Assembly (NCBI GenBank): GCA_013995675.1 | Contig: VWRR01000010.1 | Coordinates: forward strand, 496,001 to 560,000 | Direction: 5' to 3' | From: Cyanidiococcus yangmingshanensis | Lineage: Eukaryota; Rhodophyta; Bangiophyceae; Cyanidiales; Cyanidiaceae | DNA: 64,000 nucleotides | Program-made: the position numbers and the translations under genes | The notes under the pieces: generated by a model | Database searches by the model: none | The model's input: only the letters and a program-made list of their open reading frames with translations | What the model was told of the DNA's origin: nothing | In this document: positions 32,917 through 43,832 of the stretch, one piece after another | Position numbering within the stretch: the stretch's first letter is position 1 | Layout of the letters: the number at the start of each line of letters is the position of its first letter

Positions 32917-35448
32917 CTAGCTCAATTCAAGAATCTTGATGAGACCCTGAGAATTCGCTGCTGCGAGAATCTCAGTCTCTTTTCGCCAAGCAACCGCAGA
33001 GACAAAATGAGCACTCTCCGAGGCGTTTGCATCCGCCTGGCGAGTCCGCGCTTCACTTGTTGTTGCCACCGATGACGGCTTGTCCTGTAGTGAGACGAGA
33101 TCAGCGAGATGCTGGGGTTGCTCCGTCAGAAACTGGTAGGTTAAGGTAGGCCCTGGCAAGCTGCGATAATACGTGTATACACTATTGTCCTCGCTGCCGC
33201 AGGCGATCCAATCAGTTTTCACTGTTAACCCTACGAAATTTCGTTCATTGCAATGTCCGGAGTAAACCCTCAAGCTTTCAGAGGTTTGGAGATCCCAAAG
33301 ACGCAGTGTCGCGTCCGTGGAAGCTGTGACTAGCTCCCGACCATTTGGGAAGAAACGAACATAAGAGACTGCCTTACTGTGGCCTCGAAATACGTGCAGC
33401 GGTTGCGTGAGGTTCCTTAGGTCGTACACGTATGCACTGTGATCTGCTGACCCGATTGCCAGACAGCAATCATACAAGTTTGGTACAAACTTGATGCTAC
33501 AAACATTCGCATTCGTTCGAATTGTCGCGAGCGAGTTGTTCTGTGCAGTAGACCACAGCTTAATATTGCCATCGTCGCTTCCAGAGGCGAGCACATGCGG
33601 CTTCGATGGGCAATAGTCTACCGTCCACGCCCTTTTCTCATGTTCTTCGTATTCCGCTATCGCTTTGCATGTGTTTGTATCCCAGATCGTGATTACCCCA
33701 TCGTAATCGCTTGCAGCGATATGCTGCCGTGCTGCGGGGCTCCAGTTCAAGCAGGAGAGCTTCGCACGTGCCGGCAGTTCACAAACAGGATACTGAGCTT
33801 GCGCGTTTTGGTTGATTGCTGTGTTCAGCTCGAAAATTTTGATCTTGCGCATAACGCCTGCCGCGGCAAGAAATTCACCGAACATATCAAAGTCCAGGCA
33901 TGATACGATATTGCTTCCGCGAAACGGTTCTCCATAACGCAAGGCCGCTAAAGTCCGCAGATGCGAGTATCTTGTGACAGCCGCGATCTCGCATGCAAAG
34001 ATTTCCAAACTCTGATTTTCATCCTCTGCGCCTTCAGAGATGCGTCCTGTCGTCTCCGTTGCTGTTACGGGCGGAAGCGCCAGTGGGGACATACCCATCT
34101 CACCCGAAGGGCCTGGATCCGTTTCCCCTCGACGGGGCCGCTTTCCAGCCATCGTCGGTTCCTGTTCGATACAAGTTCTCGTAGAGGCTCGAAGTTCAAG
34201 GTATCTCATCTGAAGCTGTTCAAAGAGAGAAAACATTCGCTCGCGTCGATGTTCATCCACGTCAGGCGAATCTGCGGTTATAGAATGACCTTTGGACTCC
34301 ACAGCTCTTCGGCGCAGCTCTTCGACTCTTTGCGAATCCTCTTCTAAACGCGTAAGTTGCGCGTGAAGTTTTGCAATTTCGAGCCGCTTGCCCTCGATGG
34401 ACTTTCGAAGAAAATCTTTCAATGTGGGGTAGTCAGCGACCTTACGAACTTGTTGCAGACGGCGTCGTTGTTCAAGCAACGCATCAACAACTTGGTCAAT
34501 CTCAGAACTCGACAGCCTGTTAGCCAGCTTCTTCAAAGTCTCGGAGAGAGAATATCCAGAGTTCTGTTGCGTCTCTTTTCCCAAGTCACTTAATATATCT
34601 TCCAGTAATCGCTGGTTCGGAATTCGGAGTCTGTTGCTTTCATTAGATCTTTCTGGCTGAGGAGTCTGTGCTATTCGTGTGTGCTCAGAACGATCAGAGG
34701 TGCTAGAGACGAGATTGCTGGCGGGAGATAGCTTTCGGCGAGGTCTTTGCAAAGTTCCCGATTGCTGCGCCATGAGTGCAGCGAAAGCTTCTGCAGCCTC
34801 CGATTTGAATTCGCCGTCTGACTCTGCAACGCATTCGCTATCGATTAGGTCTTTCATCTCGCATGGTAGTTTTTTGGACAGTTCTGCGTCCCCCAAATGG
34901 GTACATTGAACCGATCTAGTCGCGTCATGAGATTCATAGGATCTCGGCACGAACTTTGAGGAAGCAGCTTGGGCTAGGCGGACAGCTTTCTGCATGGTAT
35001 TGTTCGGCGCAATCTGGTCTCGAGTTAGGAAAGATCCACAGACCGGGCATGACTTGCGAGTTCGAAAGTGTCGCATAATGCAACTGAAGCAAAATGTATG
35101 GCCGCAACGGGTCGTGACAGCTGCGCGGAAAACATCAAAACATATCGGGCATTCTAATGATTTGATCGTCATTCCTGTTCTTTCAGGGTGATGATTCCCC
35201 TGAGCAGCGTCCAGAGTTTGTCCACGGGATGGCTCTGCCTGTGAGGCGCTTGCCGCTTGTACCACTGTTGGAGACTTTCGGCTGCCACTCTGGAGATTTG
35301 TCTTTTCTGGTGGTTCGCCACGAGACGCAATAGCCGAGGGGGTACGTGGCGATTCCACTTTCGACTCTGCTTCCAAGACCTTCTCTTTTGAGGGGCTAGG
35401 AGTAGCGGCACGTTCGCTGAGAACACGGCGCTCTGCACGAGATGGCAT
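32917..35448 (-). CDS. COP1: COP1 E3 ubiquitin ligase (RING, coiled coil, WD40)
   Basis: Light-signalling ubiquitin ligase that marks transcription factors such as HY5-type bZIPs for degradation. The ATG at 35448 gives 843 aa. A C3HC4 RING finger spans residues 100-137 (C100, C103, C115, H117, C120, C123, C134, C137). A long Leu/Arg/Gln/Glu helix near residues 320-390 forms the coiled coil. The C-terminal 330 residues make seven WD40 repeats, with HIAASDYDGVITIWD, VLASGSDDGNIKLW, LAIGSADHSAYVYDLR and ELVTASTDATLRLWDL clear. The order RING, coiled coil, WD40 and the repeat texts match plant and animal COP1. The first 95 residues and the linker after the RING are low complexity. Confidence 0.95.
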   Translation of the reverse strand: MPSRAERRVLSERAATPSPSKEKVLEAESKVESPRTPSAIASRGEPPEKTNLQSGSRKSPTVVQAASASQAEPSRGQTLDAAQGNHHPERTGMTIKSLECPICFDVFRAAVTTRCGHTFCFSCIMRHFRTRKSCPVCGSFLTRDQIAPNNTMQKAVRLAQAASSKFVPRSYESHDATRSVQCTHLGDAELSKKLPCEMKDLIDSECVAESDGEFKSEAAEAFAALMAQQSGTLQRPRRKLSPASNLVSSTSDRSEHTRIAQTPQPERSNESNRLRIPNQRLLEDILSDLGKETQQNSGYSLSETLKKLANRLSSSEIDQVVDALLEQRRRLQQVRKVADYPTLKDFLRKSIEGKRLEIAKLHAQLTRLEEDSQRVEELRRRAVESKGHSITADSPDVDEHRRERMFSLFEQLQMRYLELRASTRTCIEQEPTMAGKRPRRGETDPGPSGEMGMSPLALPPVTATETTGRISEGAEDENQSLEIFACEIAAVTRYSHLRTLAALRYGEPFRGSNIVSCLDFDMFGEFLAAAGVMRKIKIFELNTAINQNAQAQYPVCELPARAKLSCLNWSPAARQHIAASDYDGVITIWDTNTCKAIAEYEEHEKRAWTVDYCPSKPHVLASGSDDGNIKLWSTAQNNSLATIRTNANVCSIKFVPNLYDCCLAIGSADHSAYVYDLRNLTQPLHVFRGHSKAVSYVRFFPNGRELVTASTDATLRLWDLQTSESLRVYSGHCNERNFVGLTVKTDWIACGSEDNSVYTYYRSLPGPTLTYQFLTEQPQHLADLVSLQDKPSSVATTSEARTRQADANASESAHFVSAVAWRKETEILAAANSQGLIKILELS

Positions 35449-36823
35449 GTCTGCGTCAAAAGCTTCAGTCTCGCTGAAAGCCCAGTTCAAACGGTTTTGC
35501 TGGAGCGCCCCAGGAGTTTCAGGCCGTTGTAGTCAACCACGGTGTTTTCTGGCAAGTTCGAAGCGACTTTTTCTTGCTGTCAGAACCGGAGCGCAAGGTC
35601 AAGGCACACAAGCTCTTGACGTCACGCTTTCTGCTTTTCGGCGGAAAACGCACGTCTTCCTGGAGCCGCGAGTCCCAGAACTACAAGGAAATCTCTGCTC
35701 AGGCTGTACTCGCTTCGTAAGTTCTGGGTAGTTCAAACTTCTAGCCGCATAAACTATTCTGATCGAAGGTGGTTACATCCAAAGGGGGGCTCGCTTTCCG
35801 ACCACGGCACCTGCACATGAACATGAAATCAATTTTGATCAATGTCCAGCTTCGTCGCAATCATTTCGTGATTCGCTTCTGGTGGAGCAACCGCGCGTTC
35901 CAACGAAATATTTGGAAGCTCGCGTGGCTGCAAAAGTCGTGCCTCTATACAAGGCCAGAAAAATTAGCGCCGGCGAACTCGTTTCAGATGAGTCACAGTC
36001 ATTTTGAAAGCGTCTTTCGAAAATTCTCTCGGATCGAAGCTACACCTCAATTTGCTCTCAACTCGGCTGCAAGAGTGCGTGAAGCGTCTCGCGGTGAGTC
36101 TGGCACGCACTGTAAACGTGCGCTTTTCTTGGACCATTGTAGTCGAAGATCCTTTCCGCTTTCGGGATTGCACTGCGCATGCAGTTTTTAAACGGACCAA
36201 TCTAAGGGCTCGCTGAAGTCTAGTTCTACAGAGTGCAACTCGCTTTGCTGAAACGCTCTGTCCACCACAACGAATAGACTTGTCACACGTCATGCTTGTA
36301 TCGCTTGCCTTCCAAATTGTAGAATAATCTTCGAGAAACGAGAGCGGCGAAGGCGACTGTGCCGGCGATCGACTGAGATCTAACTGTCAGTGCTCCTGTT
36401 GACTGGACGAATCACGCATACGCGACACTCTTTTCCATGCTTCTTGAGCCTCAACACGAGCAGGTTCTTGCCCATACATCGTGCTAGCATCATGCGGGTG
36501 CGAAGAAGAGCCCTCTTCCTTCGAATTGGGAAAGCGAAACGGATAAATCTGTAAAAGACTTTAGCAACCACGGACTGTAACAGTCAGTGGAGGAGTGCCA
36601 CTTAACTTCCTGTGAGGGAAAGACGAGCATGTTCCGCTTGGAAGAGACCTATCGCAAGTATCATTGGGAACGATTTAAATCACCAAGCCGTGATGTACTT
36701 TACCTTCAGAGCCCGAAACGGTATCCGTTGTCATCTCAGTCTGTAGGTTGTGTCGTCCAGTAGAGATATTCATGTCTATCGGTCAGCTGGATTCGAATAT
36801 AACCAGAGAGTGTGTTGTGAGCC
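35449..36823. other. 1.4 kb gap between COP1 and CDK5RAP1 genes
   Basis: Contains the COP1 promoter and the CDK5RAP1 3' end. On the minus strand near 36390-36640, three short frames each look protein-like, but none gives a consistent gene model. A 109-codon Arg-rich frame (35964-36293, minus) is unrecognised. Confidence 0.35.
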
Positions 36824-38644
36824 TCAAAAAGAGAGTTCGCCAACAAGTCGGTTACCATTGAGACCGGTGATGCAAACATTCACCCAGTCGCCAGGAGATG
36901 GAGATGCACTTTGCTCGCAATATTGAAGGGAGCTCGAGTGAGGCGGCTTGCGAGAATGAATTCGCACTCGACGATTGCTCTCTGTACGACCGATCCAGCT
37001 GGGAGATGAGCTTTTGTCGTTCAATGCCGAACCTGTGTTCCCATCTTCACGATTCTCAACAGATTCATCGATAAGAACGCGTTGAGTGGTACCGACCATC
37101 GCGCGTGCGCGTTCGGAACTGATTGTGACCTGTTTTGTGATGATTTCACGGAGCCGACGCTGCTTCACATCTAATGGAACATTGTCGACGTAGAGACGAG
37201 CCGCAATCGTGCGCTCACGCTCACTGTAAGCAAACATAAAGGCCTGATCAAAGCGGACAAGGTCCATCAGCGAAAGCGTTTCAGCGTGTTCCTCTTCCGT
37301 CTCGTCGCAGAACCCAGAAATAATATCTGTGGATAGAGCGACATTTGCTCCGACCTTCTCGAAGATGCGCGCAATCAGAGCTAAATATTCCTCACGGGTA
37401 TAGCCGCGGCGCATCCGCTGTAAAACGGTTGTGCTTCCTGATTGTAAGGGCACGTGGATTTGGCGACAGAGCGTTCTTGGGGCGAATTTCGTGTAAAGCT
37501 CCAAAACTTCGTCAGGGAAATCCTTCGGATGTGGTGAAGTGAAACGAACGCGCATGGGATACCGATCCGCAATCTCACAAACACCGTGCAATAATTCCGC
37601 GAACGAAACAGATCGCGGAGCCAAATCATTTCCTCGATAACGGTAGCTGTTCACATTCTGACCTAGAAGCACTACTTCTCTGAATCCCTCATCACCCAGG
37701 CGTTGAACCTCCTGCCAAATGCTGTGTGGATCACGGGAACGTTCAGGTCCTCGGGTTTGAGGTACAACGCAAAAAGCACAGTGGTTGTCACATCCACGCA
37801 TGATGCTCAGATAAGCAGTGATCCGACTTTGTTGTCTTAAGGGTGCAATGTCTGCATAGGTCTCCTCCAAAGATAACTGTGTGTGGTAGGCGTATCGATG
37901 CGGGTCATTTGTACTCATGAGACCTTGCAGGAGCACTGGGAGGTCCCGATATCCATCTGGGCCAACCACTAGGTCTACAACGCGCATGGATGGTGTTCCA
38001 GAAAGAAGCTTGGTCTTCAGTCGTTCAGCCATACATCCGAGTAAACCGAGTATTCGACGCGGAGCGTTTCCCCCGCGGCTTGAGTCGATCGCCCGCAGCA
38101 TGCGGAGCCGCTGAAGGACCCGCGCCTCTGGTTTCTCTCGAATTGCACACGAGTTCAAAAGGATAATGTCCGCCTGCTCTTCGGGGATTTCCGAATCGTT
38201 AACGATTCGGAACCATTCTGGATGCGCAGCAAGTAGTGAAGCAACGATTTCGGAGTCACTGACGTTCATGGCACAGCCGTACGTCTCCAGCAAGACCTTG
38301 TATGGAGCCGGAGGCACGCGCTCGGCTCCCTGCCCGATGTTCTCCAAAGCTTGAACGACGCTTTCTGAGGCACCCACGGTCGGCCGCTTCCTTTTGGGGT
38401 CTCGTTGGCGTTCTAATAAAGCTAGAGACCCACTTCGTTCTCTCCCGAAAGCAGTGTTGGTTCTCTGACCCTGCGCAGACACGAGAAAGTCTGCCAACGT
38501 GCGCCCATCTGAGGGTAAAAGGCTCTTACTTGCAGAGTGATTTTCTGCAGTTCTCCGGTACCATCGAGCGCATTTCTGAGTAATCCAGGTTCTCTTTGAC
38601 AAAAAACTATTGGAAAGAGCTTTCACCGTCAAAAGCCGGTTCAT
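36824..38644 (-). CDS. CDK5RAP1: CDK5RAP1-like tRNA methylthiotransferase, mitochondrial
   Basis: Radical-SAM methylthiotransferase of the MiaB family that converts i6A37 to ms2i6A37 in mitochondrial tRNAs. The ATG at 38644 gives 606 aa. The first 30 residues (NRLLTV...WYRR) are a good mitochondrial presequence. The N-terminal cluster domain has cysteines in ETYGCAMN, LLNSCAIRE and LLGCMAERLK. The radical-SAM motif is IMRGCDNHCAFCVV (C-x3-C-x2-C). LSLEETYADI, VVLLGQNVNSYRY and RFTSPHPKDFPDEVL match human CDK5RAP1 almost word for word. A TRAM-like domain closes the protein (GDWVNVCITGLNGNRLVGEL), interrupted by a Ser-rich insert. Confidence 0.95.
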   Translation of the reverse strand: MNRLLTVKALSNSFLSKRTWITQKCARWYRRTAENHSASKSLLPSDGRTLADFLVSAQGQRTNTAFGRERSGSLALLERQRDPKRKRPTVGASESVVQALENIGQGAERVPPAPYKVLLETYGCAMNVSDSEIVASLLAAHPEWFRIVNDSEIPEEQADIILLNSCAIREKPEARVLQRLRMLRAIDSSRGGNAPRRILGLLGCMAERLKTKLLSGTPSMRVVDLVVGPDGYRDLPVLLQGLMSTNDPHRYAYHTQLSLEETYADIAPLRQQSRITAYLSIMRGCDNHCAFCVVPQTRGPERSRDPHSIWQEVQRLGDEGFREVVLLGQNVNSYRYRGNDLAPRSVSFAELLHGVCEIADRYPMRVRFTSPHPKDFPDEVLELYTKFAPRTLCRQIHVPLQSGSTTVLQRMRRGYTREEYLALIARIFEKVGANVALSTDIISGFCDETEEEHAETLSLMDLVRFDQAFMFAYSERERTIAARLYVDNVPLDVKQRRLREIITKQVTISSERARAMVGTTQRVLIDESVENREDGNTGSALNDKSSSPSWIGRTESNRRVRIHSRKPPHSSSLQYCEQSASPSPGDWVNVCITGLNGNRLVGELSF

Positions 38645-38989
38645 CACGTCAGACCCGTGTGCGCAACAACAAACGACGCAAGTGATCAGATCACTTCGCA
38701 GCTACTTGCTTGCGTGAATGAAAGGACGACGTAGCGCTCCTTTGAACCAAGTCTACCGAGATCAAAAAACTTGCGAAGGAGAGTCAAGCCATTCAGGTGG
38801 ACTCCCATAAAACTACTCAACAAGGCACAGCGAGCTTCGGAGCTGAGATGTCCAGTTCAGGGCCAAGATCGAAACGCAGGTGTCTTAGTAACTGCCGACG
38901 CCAGTAGTGCCTCTGTCACTGCTGTGGAGAGCCTGAGAACGTCAGCTCTGCGAAACGCTTTCGCACGTCACGAGAATTGAGCGAAAGAA
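38645..38989. promoter_or_regulatory. 345-bp divergent promoter region, CDK5RAP1 and RPA190
   Basis: The two genes start back to back. No defined promoter element is seen; the assignment follows from position only. Confidence 0.35.
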
Positions 38990-41900
38990 ATGGATGAGAA
39001 AATAAGTTCTCTCAAGAGTGGCGACGTTTTATTTCACATTAATCGAGTAGGTTTCCGTTTTTATACCGCCGTTGAGGTACGACGCCTTTCTGTGCAGACG
39101 ATCACTACTGCGGTTGCGTTCGATGATCTTGGGAGGCCGGTGCGGGGGGGTCTCTATGATCCTCGCTTGGGTGTTTTCGATAAACATGGTCTTTGCGCCA
39201 CCTGTCCATTTGGGTTTCTTTGCTTGTCCTGGACACTGTGGTCATATTGAACTAGCGCAGCCGGTCGTAAATCCGCTTTTATTCTCGGTGTTGGTGCGAG
39301 TCTTACGCGGGATCTGTTTTGGTTGTGCAAACTTTCGCCTACCTATTGCCCGTGAGAAGCTTTGGATTAAGTACATTAAACGAATAGAGGCAGGCCTGTG
39401 GCAAGACGCAGAGGCGGTGGCTGACTTGTTGCTTCTTGGGCGACAAAACAGTAGCGCGGATCGTTCTTGCCCAGCGTGCCAAACCTCTGACATCTCGAGC
39501 GAGGATAGCGAAGCTTCTATCCAAAACCAAAAGCAAAAGGTCAGTCAAAACGATTACGGAAAGCCAAGGAACGTAGGCAGCTCTAGATGGCAGACCATCA
39601 CAACTTCCCAGCGCAGCAGCCGGCGTTTTCAGTTCGTTCAGCGCTTCATTGGAGAGTGTGCAAGTTCGAGTTCCGCTTGTACTCGGTGCGGCACTAGAGC
39701 AGTACGCATTCGCAATGATGGATTTCGCATTTTTGCTCGTCTTCCGCCGAGCAAAAAACGATCAAGGACCAGAGGTTTTTCCTCATCGGTGGATCCCACT
39801 GAATTGGATGGAGAGTCGAATTTAGGGAGCTCTGTTTTGGACTCCCTAAAACTTGCCCCAGGCAGAGAGCAGTTGCTTTTGCCAAGTATGGTGGAGTATG
39901 TCCTCTGCGAGTTGCAAAGAAATTCCTCTCAACTCTGTGCTTTCTTGTTCGGGCACCATATCGTAGAACCGTTCCTTCTCCATGTATTGCTGGTTCCACC
40001 GTCACGTTTTCGTCTGCCATCAACAACGGACGATAGTGATGGCGGTGTTCCCAGAGAGCACGCCCAGAACTTTCACTATACATGTTTATTGAAAGCAAAC
40101 GAACGAGTGACTCAGGCCGTGCGAGCACAGGATCCTTTAGCCCTCGGCAGGGCAGTCATTGAGCTTCAGCAGTCAGTGCAGAGCCTGATGGACTCGCAAC
40201 CGGACGCTTCAATGCGTCGTGCACCGGGCATCAGGCAACAGTTGGAACATAAGGAAGGTATTTTTCGAATGCACCTGATGGGAAAACGAGTGAACTACTC
40301 AGCGCGCTCGGTGATTTCTCCAGATCCTTTTCTGGATGTGAATGAAGTCGGTGTGCCACTTCATTTTGCAATGAAGCTTTCTTTTCCGGAGCTCGTGACT
40401 GATTGGAACTTGGTTCAACTACAGGGGCTTGTACGGAACGGACCCCATAGACACCCTGGTGCAAACATGCTCGAAAAGGGTAAGGGTTTGCGAATCCAGA
40501 TCCAAGCCCGAAATGCAAAGCAGGCCCAGGTACTCGCCGAGACGCTCTTTGAGCAGGAAGAGACGCCAGACGGATCTCTTTTACCTGCCCGTGTTTTTCG
40601 TCACCTTCGAAACGGCGATCGTATTCTGTTTAATCGACAGCCTACATTGCATCGAGTCGGGCTCTTGGCCCATCGAGTTCGAGTGCTTGGCCCTACCGAG
40701 AATACCCTCAGGCTTCATTACGCGAACTGCGGAGCCTATAACGCGGACTTTGATGGAGACGAAATGAACTTGCACGTGCCACAGGATTGGATTGCGGCGG
40801 CTGAGGCGGAGTATCTCCTTCGAACAGATCACCACTATGTGTCGCCAACATCAGGAGCCCCGATACGTGGTCTCATTCAGGATCATGTTCTCGGAGCGGT
40901 TCTTATAACCCAACGCGATCGTTTCTTCTCCTGGCATGATTTTTCTAATATAATCTACGCGGCTACGGTTAGGCTCTGGGAGTCTCCCAGAGTGGGGCAG
41001 CTCGCTCAAAATGAGCGAAGGTTCGGCCCTTATGCAACTTGTGCACAAGTGATTCCTGCCATCTTGCATCCACAGTGCCTCTGGACCGGAAAGCAAGTGA
41101 TCACGACTGTGCTTCGCATTATCCAATATGTGGCAGATCCCGAGCGTAGCTGCAAGAGCCTTTCCATGGCGAGCCGCGCAAAGGTTGGCAGCGCATACTG
41201 GGGTCAGAATGCTGCCGAAGAGGGCACTGTTATATTCCGAGACGGAGAGCTACTTCAAGGAGTTTTGGACAAAGCGCAAATAGGAGCCTCGCCATTCGGT
41301 CTTGTGCACTATGTTCATGAGCTTCTTGGGCCAGAGGCTTCCGGGAATCTTCTGTCTTGTTTCAGCCGACTGTTTACTCTCTTTCTGAGGCAACATGGAC
41401 ACACCACTGGTATCGAGGACTTGCTGCTCCAACCAACTGCTGAGGAACTACGATCGAAGGTGGTGGAGCAAGCACGAAGTTTGGTCGGGCCTCAGGTCGT
41501 TACGCGGGTATTGCAGTTACCGGCATCAACAGCGACTGAACTGGAAACAGCCCTCGCTGAAATGCTCTGTTCAGAACGAGGCCGAGAAGTAGAGGCCCGC
41601 CTTGACATGGAGACGAAGAAAGAACTCGCGGCTCTGGGCTCGCGTATCCTTGAGTCCTGTATACCCCATGGTTTGTACAAACCCTTTCCTCGGAATGGCT
41701 TCGCACTGATGACAGCAAGCGGCGCCAAAGGGTCACAGGTGAATGCGGCCCAAATATCATGCCTCCTTGGAAGCACGATTCTTGATGGTCGGCGTGTCCC
41801 AAGAACTGTCGTTGGATGGACGCTGCCGAGCTTTCGACCGTATGAAGCTGGAACAGTCCCCGGTGGATTCATTTCCTCGCGATTCCTGACTGGTCTCTCT

Positions 41901-43832
41901 CCTCAGGAGTACTTTTTCCACTGCATGGCCGGACGCGAGGGACTAACAGATACCGCTGTGAAAACCGCGCGATCCGGCTATTTACAGCGTTGTCTCGTGA
42001 AAGCACTCGAGAACGTTGCTGTCACATACGATGGCACTGTGCGTGATTCTGACGGCTCTATCATCCAGTTTCTCTATGGGGAGGATGGCCTCGATCCTTG
42101 TCACGCGCCTTGGCTACAAAAGCAGCTAGAATGGATCCGTGCATTGTGCAGCAAAGGGCCTACCGACTGTTCCCTGGACCTGGACACAATTGAAGCACAT
42201 AGAGGAACGCTAGATGGAGGACGGATAACATCGTTTGGTACTGTGCGAACAAAGCGCTCAGGACGAGTCGCAACGGATGATAGCGTTTCAGCTTCTTTCC
42301 GTGATTCGATCCAGTCCTTTGAAGCATATGAACGCCGTGCACTGATTGACTATTACCATAGGGCTGCAGCCACTCCTGGTGATGCGGTCGGTGTTATTGC
42401 TGCACAGTCCATTGGTGAGCCAAGCACACAGATGACTTTGAACACTTTTCATTTTGCTGGGATTGGTGTTGAGCACGTTACAGTCGGTGTGCCTCGTCTG
42501 CGTGAGCTTCTGATGTTTCCGGGTTCAGCGCCAGCAACACCGTTCATGCAGATTCCGTTTAGATCGAATATCTCAAAAGAGTCGGCCGCTCAAACTTGTA
42601 ATAGTCTTCGCGCGATTCGTTTACGCGACTTGGTTTTGAAGTTGTATGTCTGTTTCGATGTAGAGAAGGGTGGTGCCATCGCTCGTTTGACGCTGCGCAT
42701 GAACTTGGCGGAGCCCGAGCTCTATGAGAAGACGCTTGGAGTTGCCTCAATATCTACCCAAGATGGAATCGCGAAAACGTTTGGTCAGACATTGAAAGCT
42801 TTAATCTCACGACGCTTAAGGGAGCTCGAAAATCAACAGTTACCCCCGATGACGTCAAAGTTGGAAAGTGCAGTTTCGGCGATCGCGAATGTGGAGAATG
42901 AGGAGTCAGCAGTGCCTTCGACTTTCTGCCCAGAAAAGCTTGATACTGGTTTCTCCGACACGAGTTCTGAGTCATCTTTGGAGTCGGACGATGTCGAGGC
43001 GTTGGATTTGATTCCAGATTCGGATCCTCAGGCTGACACCTTCAATGTCTCAGATTTGGATAGCACTAGAGAAACTGAAAACGAAGCAAATCGCAACATG
43101 ACTGAACTGAATGTTGGCTCAGTGGATGCTGCGGAGCATGGCTCTGTCGCTCCGGGTGACGTTGCTGCGGATGAAAACTCTGTGGATGTCGGGTTCCTTT
43201 CAGAGAGCGTTATGCAGACGTGTCTTTGGATACGCTCGCCCCTGTGGTACGCTATTTTTATTGACGAGCTGGTACTAGCTGCTGCTGAACGCGTTTTTAT
43301 CCGATCGGTGGAGGGTGTTCGGCATAGCGCGCTCGTCATTGGCGAGGACGATGAGCTTTTTCTGCGCACCGATGGTTCGAACATTTCGCTGGCCTGGACA
43401 TTGTCTTCTGATAAGCTTGATCATGAACGACTTCATTCGAACGACATCTCTGAGGTTCTGGCGGTCTATGGTGTTGAGGCAGCTCAAGGACTTCTCGTAC
43501 GCGAATTGCAGACGGTCTTCGCTGCGTACGGAATCCCGGTAGATTACCGCCACCTTAGTCTGATTGCCGACTACCAGACTGCCCTCGGTGGCTGTCGGCC
43601 TTTTTCACGAACAGGAATGCGCATTCTTGATAGTGTGCCGAGCCCATTGCAGCGTATGTCATTCGAGAGCGCCACCCAGTTTTTGCGAGATGCCGCACTC
43701 GCTCGGGAAGAGGATCTCCTCCAATCCGCAACAGCTCGACTCTGCCTTGGTCGAGTCGTTTCGCTCGGCACTGGGTCGTTCTCTCTGCGTGTTGCCAACA
43801 CGAACAATTCGAATTCAGCAAAGTCGACCTAA
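38990..43832 (+). CDS. RPA1: RNA polymerase I largest subunit, RPA190 (one-base frame break)
   Basis: Catalytic subunit of the polymerase that makes large rRNA in the nucleolus. The ATG at 38990 starts with VGFRFYTAVEVRRLSV and GLYDPRLG, the expected clamp N-terminus. Zinc ligands C-x2-C (39194-39205) are in this first frame, and the rest (CPGHCGHIEL onward) is in the next frame. The spacing to the third Cys (39225) is six residues plus one base, while the family has exactly six, so one surplus base lies in 39206-39224. Further blocks: MGKRVNYSARSVISPDP, FNRQPTLHRVG, the metal-A motif NADFDGDEMNLHVPQ, GREGLTDTAVKTARSGYLQRC and GDAVGVIAAQSIGEPSTQMT. RSGYLQRCLVK and an acidic insert in the jaw (positions about 42880-43200) mark it as Pol I, not II or III. 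About 1614 aa. Confidence 0.96.

Noticed and set aside
36380-36640. Small protein with a CRVC motif resembling ribosomal protein uS14/eS29
   Set aside because: Only the four residues match, the second Cys pair is missing, and two other frames of the same segment look equally coding.
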